9,847 bases of DNA from Bacteroidales bacterium (GTDB lineage: Bacteria > Bacteroidota > Bacteroidia > Bacteroidales > UBA10428), in the NCBI GenBank assembly GCA_016926235.1, contig JAFGOZ010000654.1, positions 1-9,847 of the forward strand. Reading direction: 5' to 3'. The notes below the pieces were generated by a model that was not told where the DNA came from, made no database searches, and saw only the letters and a program-made list of their open reading frames with translations. A program made the translations under genes and the position numbers. This document shows positions 1-5,760 of this stretch, piece by piece (positions within the stretch are counted from its first letter, which is position 1; each line of letters starts with the position of its first letter).

Positions 1-4
1 ATAT

Positions 5-77
5 GGCCCAGTAGTTCAATGGATAGAACATCAGACTTCGGATCTGAGGGTTGGGGGTTCGAGTCCTCCCTGGGTCA
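5..77 (+). tRNA. tRNA-Arg (anticodon TCG)
   Basis: This is a complete 73-nt cloverleaf. The acceptor stem GGCCCAG pairs with CTGGGTC (70-76), with one G-T wobble. The D arm is GTTC/GAAC. The anticodon stem TCAGA/TCTGA encloses the loop CTTCGGA, whose anticodon TCG is at 38-40, so it reads the Arg codon CGA. The T stem GGGGG/CCTCC encloses the loop TTCGAGT. The discriminator base is A77. CCA is not encoded (CTT follows), as is usual in Bacteroidota, so CCA would be added after transcription. The 3' end and its trailer are echoed in degenerate form just downstream. Confidence 0.94.
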
Positions 78-210
78 CTTTTCGATTGAATCATTTATTT
101 ATTTTTCTATTAAACTATTGAACTAAAATTAATCCAAAATTGGTACCACTCGGATCACTTTTCTATTGAACTAAATAATCATATTATTATTGGACTATTA
201 AACACTTTTC
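72..210 (+). repeat. degenerate repeats of tRNA 3' end and trailer
   Basis: Positions 72-90, covering the last tRNA bases and the trailer, match 152-170 at 17 of 19 positions, exactly 80 bp apart. The octamer CACTTTTC occurs at 76-83, 156-163 and 203-210, each time followed by an ATTGAA- or ATCGAA-like string. The 13-mer CTATTGAACTAAA occurs exactly at 115-127 and 163-175. Two explanations are possible: remnants of a tandem tRNA array that has collapsed, or an attachment-site-like duplication left by an element that used the tRNA 3' end. No second intact tRNA is present. The rest of 78-298 holds only the 5' extension of the transposase remnant. Confidence 0.55.
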
Positions 211-250
211 ATATCGAAAGGAGTGTAATGAAAAAAGATATCTCAATCTA

Positions 251-769
251 AAACCTGCTGAGACCCAGGAAAGAGCACAAACTGTAAAAGCGCTGAAAAT
301 GGCTCTCTCAGGCTTTTTTAAGAAGCCAGATCACCATTTTCGGCTTGTGCATCATTCAGACAGAGGTATACAGTATTGTGCACATGAATATGTGAAAATT
401 TTAGTGAAAAACAACAAAAGTATTAGCATGACAGAAAAAGGAGATCCTCTCGAAAATCCAATTGCGGAAAGAGTAAATGGTATAATAAAGGAAGAATATC
501 TACAAGATTTTAAAGTAAACAATATAACTGAAGCATTACAGGTTCTTAAATTTGTAGTAATCCTACATAATGCAGATCGACCTCATAATAGTATTGGAAA
601 TCTAATTCCCGGTGAGGTCCATGAAAAAAACTTAGAAACAGAAAAATTGTGGAAGAATTATTATAACAAAAAAACTAATATTGTAAATCAATTTTAGGAT
701 TAAAACTAAATGTAAACTTATAGCAGGATCATAGTAAAAAATCTGTAAACTTTTTTTAGGACAACACAC
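251..769 (+). mobile_element. decayed IS3-family insertion sequence, 5' truncated
   Basis: This span covers the transposase remnant plus a candidate right end. Beyond the transposase stop are two imperfect copies of TGTAAACTT...AGGA, at 711-729 and 744-762. The outer copy leads into TTTTTTTAGGACAACACA (752-769), whose reverse complement begins TGTGTTGTCCTAAAA and resembles an IS3-type terminal inverted repeat ending in TG...CA. No matching left inverted repeat is visible between the tRNA and the remnant, and no target duplication can be assigned. The element is therefore a truncated relic lying directly downstream of tRNA-Arg. Confidence 0.5.
299..697 (+). pseudogene. IS3-family transposase OrfB, C-terminal remnant
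   Basis: The 132 residues from the first in-frame ATG correspond to the C-terminal half of an IS3-family OrfB integrase (rve) domain. The motif HHSDRGIQYC carries the second catalytic Asp (residue 21). NPIAERVNG carries the catalytic Glu (residue 57). Exactly 35 residues lie between them, the D(35)E spacing of the family. The terminal RPHNSIG..PGEVH block is also typical. OrfA, the HTH region and the first catalytic Asp are missing, so it cannot be active. The frame is open back to 179, and the codons from about 260 still read like family sequence (ERAQTVKALKMAL), so decay reaches upstream of the ATG. The family call is firm; the exact 5' break is not. Confidence 0.85.
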
Positions 770-827
770 TACATAAAAAACATTATTGTTTGTGATACTC
801 TGGCATCTCGTGGATTTCAAATTATTA

Positions 828-2456
828 TTATTTAACCACTGTTATTTTCTTTTGAATACTATTATCACCGACTTTAAGGCGGCAGATATAAATCCCCGGA
901 GGAACCATCATGTTTTTGTCTGTGATGTCCCAAACCACCGAATGTTTCCCGGCATTTTTAAATGAATTTTCAAGTGTTTGTATTTTCTGTCCATGCAGAT
1001 TGTATATCGTAAGACAAACAGGCGATAATTTTTCGAGCGAATAAGAAATGGTTGTAGCCGAAGAAAAGGGATTTGGATAATTTTCCAGCAATTCGCTCCC
1101 GTTATGATCAGCAGATATACCGTAGATTGAATTGACAGAACCATTAAATTCCAGTGTTGTGATCGAACGGGGAGGATATTCAAGAACCTGCATGATAGTC
1201 ACATCATCACTTATTTCCTCTCCTTTCATTGTTTCGGTAGTTCGCACGGCTAATCCGTTTGAAACGCTGAAATTCCTTATCTCGAAACCAACTTCTTTTG
1301 CGGTCGTTTCTGAGATATTCAATACCACAATGCTCAGTTTACTATTTTCAGAATTTATGAACGCGGAAACTCTTATATAATCGTCATTTGACTCTGTAGT
1401 AACTCTTTTCCAGCCGCGATATATGAATTTTGAATATTGCCGGAATGCCCAGTAATAATCCGATACTGTATAGTTTGTATTGTCATATTCAATTAATGCT
1501 TTACCTCCTGCAGGCCATGTAAGCGCCCACCAGAAATATCCCGATACATTGCCATTAACCAGACAATTGTGTATCAGCCATGCGGTCTGAAACCAGTCGC
1601 CCCTGTCATATTCCGTCTGCCAGACAGGCTTATCCGGATATGTTTCCGCTATCGCGGATAGGTTATCATTAAAGGCATCCGGATTGGTGTTCATACTGCC
1701 GTTATCGCCGTGATACAAATGATAGCAATAGGCATCAACCACATCTTGGTTAAAGCTTTCGGCATAATTCTGGAAGGTATTATAGCCGATTCCGTGAACC
1801 TCGGCAGCGAGCAACTTTGTATTTAAACCAACCTGCTGAAGAGCAAAATGGACTGAATCAAGCGCCTGGTCGTAACCGGCATATGTAGCATTCTCCGAGG
1901 GATCAAACCGACATGATTCCCATGTTGCCGTATAGGTAGGCTCGTTCTGCAGACTGATATAATCAGGTTCAACCCCTGCTTTTCTGTAGCTTTTCAGGGC
2001 ATCGGCCCACCACTGGGCAAATGCGCCGTAAATATAATGGTCGTTTACCATCTTCAGGGTACCACCATTCATAGTACTGTTGTTGCTTTTATATTCTGCC
2101 GGTGGTCCCCATGAACTCATCATTATCCGGGGGGTGGATGGTGAATACTCAAACATTTTTGACACTATTTCGGAAGCCGCTTGTGCGAAATTGCCTGTGG
2201 TGTCGCCGGAAAATATATTCCTGAGCCTTAATATATCCAAGCCGAGGTCGTTGAAGATAAGGTTGTAGATCTCTTCCTTGTTCGGGTTTACCACTAGTAA
2301 ATCGTCATAGAAGGCAATCGAACTGCCGAATCCATCCATCGTCTGATGAGTTTCACCGGTCATTACAACAACTTCAGCCACAGGACTGACCTGGCAATGG
2401 CAAATCAAATGAATCATTTGCATAGCAATGATGTGTATAAGTAATGTTCTTTTCAT
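828..2456 (-). CDS. secreted GH30-family glycoside hydrolase (xylanase-like) with T9SS sorting domain
   Basis: This 542-residue enzyme probably hydrolyses beta-linked polysaccharide, likely xylan, by the retaining clan GH-A mechanism. Residues 1 to about 22 are a hydrophobic signal peptide. The (beta/alpha)8 barrel follows, starting near TMDGFGSS (39-46). SSWGPPAEYK (114-123) is the family SPWSPP-like strand. The acid/base is Glu172 in SLQNEP and the nucleophile is Glu282 in VWQTEYD. YFWWALTW (307-314) and FSKF/RGW-like residues (338-352) lead into the side beta-domain (about 355-437). Residues 457-542 (NYPNPF..., PPGIYICRLKVG, KKITVVK) are a type A T9SS sorting domain. AGGAGG lies 9 nt before the ATG. 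It is the last gene of the probable operon. The Arg that GH30_8 glucuronoxylanases use to bind methylglucuronate (WWYIRRSYG region) has no counterpart, so substrate choice is uncertain. The family call is firm; the substrate is inference. Confidence 0.88.
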   Translation of the reverse strand: MKRTLLIHIIAMQMIHLICHCQVSPVAEVVVMTGETHQTMDGFGSSIAFYDDLLVVNPNKEEIYNLIFNDLGLDILRLRNIFSGDTTGNFAQAASEIVSKMFEYSPSTPRIMMSSWGPPAEYKSNNSTMNGGTLKMVNDHYIYGAFAQWWADALKSYRKAGVEPDYISLQNEPTYTATWESCRFDPSENATYAGYDQALDSVHFALQQVGLNTKLLAAEVHGIGYNTFQNYAESFNQDVVDAYCYHLYHGDNGSMNTNPDAFNDNLSAIAETYPDKPVWQTEYDRGDWFQTAWLIHNCLVNGNVSGYFWWALTWPAGGKALIEYDNTNYTVSDYYWAFRQYSKFIYRGWKRVTTESNDDYIRVSAFINSENSKLSIVVLNISETTAKEVGFEIRNFSVSNGLAVRTTETMKGEEISDDVTIMQVLEYPPRSITTLEFNGSVNSIYGISADHNGSELLENYPNPFSSATTISYSLEKLSPVCLTIYNLHGQKIQTLENSFKNAGKHSVVWDITDKNMMVPPGIYICRLKVGDNSIQKKITVVK

Positions 2457-2465
2457 TTTAATGTT

Positions 2466-2471
2466 CCTCCT
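2466..2471 (-). promoter_or_regulatory. strong Shine-Dalgarno site of the GH30 gene
   Basis: The minus strand reads AAAAAGGAGGAACATTAAA before the ATG at 2456, giving a full AGGAGG core with 9-nt spacing. It is notable because the other genes here have weak or no SD, as is usual in Bacteroidota. It sits next to the stop codon of the small ORF upstream (2474-2476), which would permit translational coupling. Confidence 0.7.
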
Positions 2472-2473
2472 TT

Positions 2474-2608
2474 TTAAATTTTTCCCTTATATCCTGATGA
2501 ATTTTTAAATGGGCCGACCATCCATGGATTTGCGGATAATCCGTTTGTTGAAATGCCTGTTAATGCAGCCACAATTAAATGCCCATTTTTCATAATGATT
2601 TTGTTCAT
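2474..2608 (-). CDS. small secreted-like peptide, unknown function (44 aa)
   Basis: I do not recognise this ORF. It starts at ATG 2608, 6 nt after the stop of the upstream propeller gene, and ends at TAA 2474, 17 nt before the GH30 start. It nearly fills the 158-bp gap. The N-terminus reads like a signal peptide: Lys residues at 3 and 7, a hydrophobic stretch LIVAALTGIS (11-20), then a plausible cleavage after LSA near residue 26. The short remainder NPWMVGPFKNSSGYKGKI would be about 18 residues. It could be a genuine small exported peptide, or the surviving N-terminus of a longer secreted protein whose body was lost. The frame differs from GH30, so it is not simply an extended GH30 N-terminus. 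No SD is evident; translation could be coupled to the upstream gene. Confidence 0.45.
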   Translation of the reverse strand: MNKIIMKNGHLIVAALTGISTNGLSANPWMVGPFKNSSGYKGKI

Positions 2609-2614
2609 AGTTCT

Positions 2615-4078
2615 TTAATATTTCTTCATGATTTTTTTAGTGATAATGTCTCCGTTAGCTTCTATTCTTAAGATATATATACCCTGTGATGTGTCTGATA
2701 AATTGATAACCATGCTTGCTGCATTACGGTTAGTTTCTGAGAAAATCAGTTTGCCTGGTATGTTGTATATTTCCACTTTTGCAGCCTGTACCGAAGTGTT
2801 GTCAAATGATATTATTAATTGGTCAGAGGCTGGATTGGGATACATAAAAAAACTAACATTACTGTATTGATCTACAGAATTAACGATAAGATTATTGACC
2901 CATAATTCATTGTTTCCGTCATTCATTAAAAAAATGTCCAGGTCCCCGTCAGAATCATAATCACAAATACCTCCTGACCAACTTGATCCGTGCCCAATTT
3001 CTAAATTGCTGTTTGTAAAAAACCCGTTACCGTCGTTGATCCAAATCTCATTTCTCAGGGCAACCCCATATTCTCTATTGGCTGAAAAGGCGTCCAAGTC
3101 GCCGTCGTTGTCAAGATCGCCCAGAGCAATATCATTAGTTTTCAGGTTACCAAGGGATTGTCCGCTATCTGTAAAAGTCCCGTTTCCATTGTTAAAGAGC
3201 ACTTTATTACTGTTCGAATTAGCAAAAAATAAATCCAGATCATTATCCCCATCCAGATCCCCCAGTGCAACTCCATTACTGTTAAAATTCACAGACAAAA
3301 TATTCCCTTCGGAAAAATAGCCATTTCCATCATTAAGCCATATTTCATTTTTAGGGTCTTCATCGTTATTTGCAACAATTGCGTCAGTATCACCATCCCC
3401 ATCTATATCCCCCAGTTCAACATCTGTTCCGAGTCCGTCTCCAAAATCCTGTCCGCTTCCGGTAAAATAACCAGTCCCGTCATTCAACCATACCTCATGC
3501 TGTCCGTCATGTAAATATTCCCCGTTTTGATATGTTCTGTGATTGCATACAAAGGCATCAATATCGCCATCGCCGTCCAAATCATCTAATGCTACATCGT
3601 TACTTCCTTTTAATCCTAATTCCTGTAGCGTGCCGGTAAAACTTCCGGTTCCGTCATTCAACATGACTTTGTTTGGTATTCCTTCGGTACCGCTTGACCT
3701 TGATATAAAAACATCAAGGTCGCCGTCATTATCAAGATCAGCCAGTGCTATTCCGGGGTTTCCCGTAACCAATTTATTCTCACTTTCCATATAATTTGCT
3801 TTACCATCATTTAACCATATTTTATTATCATCCGGAAGATCACTGGTTGTTAATGCATCTATATCACCATCATTATCAATATCGCCAAAAACTATTTGGT
3901 AACTGTAACCAGCGCCAATATTTTGTGAGCTTTTTGTGAAAGAAAGCTGGGCATAATTAACATTTGTATGAAACAAAACTCCGAGAATCAGTAAGCCTCT
4001 GCCAAATACTGACAAAAAAGGATGATTAAATTTGCAATGCCTTTTTATTTTCCGGCTATAACAACAATGCGAATTCAT
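2615..4078 (-). CDS. secreted FG-GAP/VCBS seven-repeat protein with T9SS sorting domain (distal paralogue)
   Basis: This 487-residue protein is counted from ATG 4078; a TTG at 4084 would add two residues. It has a long basic N-region and hydrophobic core (GRGLLILGVLF), with likely cleavage near NYA-Q (about 43-44). Seven calcium loops of the form DxDxDGDxD lie at about 66-74, 115-123, 166-174, 224-232, 274-282, 321-329 and 373-381. Most are followed by an (N)EIWLNDGNGYFT-like strand. Seven roughly 50-residue repeats fit a seven-bladed, integrin-alpha-like beta-propeller. The fifth loop has Asn for the usual Gly (DLDGDNDLD). Residues from about 410 (MYPNP, QGIYILRIEANG, KKIMKKY) form a type A T9SS sorting domain. 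It starts 9 nt after the stop of its paralogue. No catalytic motif is visible. Binding to glycan or to a surface partner is plausible but unproven. Confidence 0.85.
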   Translation of the reverse strand: MNSHCCYSRKIKRHCKFNHPFLSVFGRGLLILGVLFHTNVNYAQLSFTKSSQNIGAGYSYQIVFGDIDNDGDIDALTTSDLPDDNKIWLNDGKANYMESENKLVTGNPGIALADLDNDGDLDVFISRSSGTEGIPNKVMLNDGTGSFTGTLQELGLKGSNDVALDDLDGDGDIDAFVCNHRTYQNGEYLHDGQHEVWLNDGTGYFTGSGQDFGDGLGTDVELGDIDGDGDTDAIVANNDEDPKNEIWLNDGNGYFSEGNILSVNFNSNGVALGDLDGDNDLDLFFANSNSNKVLFNNGNGTFTDSGQSLGNLKTNDIALGDLDNDGDLDAFSANREYGVALRNEIWINDGNGFFTNSNLEIGHGSSWSGGICDYDSDGDLDIFLMNDGNNELWVNNLIVNSVDQYSNVSFFMYPNPASDQLIISFDNTSVQAAKVEIYNIPGKLIFSETNRNAASMVINLSDTSQGIYILRIEANGDIITKKIMKKY

Positions 4079-4087
4079 AGTCAATAT

Positions 4088-5479
4088 TTACTTTTTGAAA
4101 ATTTTTGTATTGTAGACATTCGTACCGACTTTTACATTGATAAGATAAATACCTGCAGGGAGGCCTGCTAAATCTATCACAGCAGGCGCATTACTAAATC
4201 TATTAAAGAGTATAAGGCCTCCCTGAAGGGTATATATGGCAATATCTACCTTATTATTTGCGGTTTTCTCCTGAACAACAGTAAATATACTGGTAATGGG
4301 ATTCGAAAAGATTCTAATCATATCAGAAGAAATATCATCTGAAATTCCTTCCGGACTAATATTCAACCATACTTTATTCGGTCCGGTTACAGCTATAAAG
4401 GCATCCAAATCACCATCACCGTCAAGATCGCCCAACTCAACATCATAACTTTCATCGGTACCCGGTTTTTCGCCCGTATCTGTAAACTGACCTAATCCGT
4501 CATTTATCCATATCTCATTGGTTTCTGGTACCTGGTAAACCGCATTCAGAATAAATGCATCCAAATCACCATCATCGTCAAAATCGCCCAATCCGACCGA
4601 TTCGGAATCCGAACCACCTAATTCCTGTCCACTATCAGTAAAATAGGCTGATCCGTTATTAAACCATATCTTATTTCCGCCCCAGTGAACAAAAAATATA
4701 TCCAGATCTCCGTCATCATCCAGATCCCCGAATTTTGCTTCACTGCTATGTGTCATGGAAAAAAGCTGCCCTTCGGTAAAGTAGGCTGTCCCATCATTTA
4801 TCCATATCTTGTTTCCGGCGTCATTATAGTTGAATGTAACCAGGATATCCATATCGCCATCACCATCAACATCTCCCGGTGCGGCACTGGTATGGTTACC
4901 ATGACCAAGACGCTGACCGCTGTCGGTAAAAATACCTGAACCGTCGTTCAACCATACCTTATGTGCTCCACTGGTTCCATCGGAAAAAATGTGATTCCAG
5001 TTGAAGGCATCGATATCCCCGTCATTATCCAGATCGGCCAGGGTAACCCCTCCATTATCATTACCAAGGCGTTGACCGCTATCAGTAAAATAGCCCGTGC
5101 CATCGTTAAACCATACCTCGTTTGGTTGTCCACTTACATAATTGAAATATCCGATGAATGCGTCCAGATGGCCGTCACCATCCAGATCAGCAAGTCCGAC
5201 TTCTCCGCTTTTTGAATTCTCAAATTCCTGTGTGCTGGCAGTAAAATTTCCGTTGCCGTCGTTGAACCAGATCTCATTGGATTCGTCCACATTCCATAGA
5301 CCATTGATAACGAATGCATCCAAATCGCCGTCTCCGTCAAGATCACCTAATGCAACATCGTTGCTGCTTCCACTACCCAGACGCTGACCGGTGTCAATAA
5401 ATGAAATCTGGGCATTACATAAAGAAATAGAAAGCATCAACCCGGTAAATAAGCAGTATTTTTTCATCGTCCTGTTCAT
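4088..5479 (-). CDS. secreted FG-GAP/VCBS seven-repeat protein with T9SS sorting domain (proximal paralogue)
   Basis: This 463-residue protein is a tandem paralogue of the next gene. A signal peptide covers residues 1-24 (KKYCLFTGLMLSISLCNAQ), with cleavage near NA-Q. Calcium loops DxDxDGDxD lie at 46-54, 98-106, 149-157, 203-211, 252-260, 299-307 and 351-359, spaced 47-54 residues apart. They alternate with NEIWFNDGNGNFT and TDSGQRLG strands. This predicts a closed seven-bladed calcium-stabilised propeller that fills nearly the whole mature protein. Residues from about 388 to 463 (FSNP, LPAGIYLINVKVG, TKIFKK) are a T9SS sorting domain with FSNP instead of the usual YPNP. The second Met (5467) could also be the start; it gives a more typical MKK signal peptide. 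It is the first gene of the probable operon, behind the promoter at 5602-5632. The fold is well supported; the function is unknown. Confidence 0.85.
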   Translation of the reverse strand: MNRTMKKYCLFTGLMLSISLCNAQISFIDTGQRLGSGSSNDVALGDLDGDGDLDAFVINGLWNVDESNEIWFNDGNGNFTASTQEFENSKSGEVGLADLDGDGHLDAFIGYFNYVSGQPNEVWFNDGTGYFTDSGQRLGNDNGGVTLADLDNDGDIDAFNWNHIFSDGTSGAHKVWLNDGSGIFTDSGQRLGHGNHTSAAPGDVDGDGDMDILVTFNYNDAGNKIWINDGTAYFTEGQLFSMTHSSEAKFGDLDDDGDLDIFFVHWGGNKIWFNNGSAYFTDSGQELGGSDSESVGLGDFDDDGDLDAFILNAVYQVPETNEIWINDGLGQFTDTGEKPGTDESYDVELGDLDGDGDLDAFIAVTGPNKVWLNISPEGISDDISSDMIRIFSNPITSIFTVVQEKTANNKVDIAIYTLQGGLILFNRFSNAPAVIDLAGLPAGIYLINVKVGTNVYNTKIFKK

Positions 5480-5601
5480 ATTAGTTATTTTTTAGTTCGT
5501 TAATACTTAAATGATCTTCATAGATAACTTATCAGGTATAGCTGCATAGTAATATGTGATTTTATAAACAATACATTCTATCACGTTTAATTGAGAATGC
5601 A

Positions 5602-5632
5602 CAAATATGTTATTATACTCTCCGGCTCCAAA
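5602..5632 (-). promoter_or_regulatory. Bacteroidetes-type promoter of the propeller-GH30 operon
   Basis: On the minus strand TTTG (5632-5629) is followed by exactly 19 nt and then CATATTTG (5609-5602). The family consensus is TTTG-N19-21-TAnnTTTG, so only one base of the -7 element deviates. Transcription would start near 5595, giving a leader of about 115 nt before the ATG at 5479. The remainder of the 281-bp intergenic region is AT-rich; no clear hairpin terminator for the regulator gene was found. A candidate operator lies further upstream at 5735-5756. Confidence 0.5.
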
Positions 5633-5734
5633 CAGTTTATTATCTGAGTCAATCAAATTCAATGACAGGCAATCATTTCATAAAATTATTGTCTGGTAAA
5701 CAAAAAGAATTGCACTAACGTCTCAATTGTGTCA

Positions 5735-5756
5735 ATCCTGTATCAAACGTTTACAC
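5735..5756. promoter_or_regulatory. candidate shared operator, copy upstream of the operon
   Basis: ATCCTG, six bases, then ACGTTTACAC. A second copy with a four-base spacer lies at 9307-9326, upstream of the regulator gene. Both are intergenic and in the same orientation, which suggests a binding site for the AraC-type regulator encoded between them. This copy is about 100 nt beyond the -33 element of the operon promoter, which is rather far for a direct activator contact. Assignment is inference from two copies only. Confidence 0.3.
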
Positions 5757-5760
5757 CTTA

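Noticed and set aside
228..251. ATG preceded by AAAGGAG upstream of the transposase remnant.
   Set aside because: The frame reads only seven codons before TAA, in a different frame from the transposase. It is at most a leftover of an old start region.
775..791. Hairpin AAACA-ATAA-TGTTT followed by T on the minus strand, as a terminator for GH30.
   Set aside because: The five-base stem is entirely A/T-rich with one C-G pair, too weak to call a terminator.
632..820. Minus-strand 62-residue ORF overlapping the IS remnant end.
   Set aside because: It is AT-rich and runs antisense over the transposase end and the candidate IS terminus. It has no SD and no recognisable motif.
3006..3320. Ser/Leu-rich + strand ORFs across the propeller genes, also at 3543-3794 and 5142-5387.
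   Set aside because: They are antisense shadows of the repeated Asp/Gly codons in the real minus-strand genes.
2690..5390. Regularly spaced similar DNA units resembling a repeat array, possibly CRISPR.
   Set aside because: The units are about 150 bp, in frame, and encode the DxDxDGDxD propeller blades. There is no short constant repeat with unique spacers.
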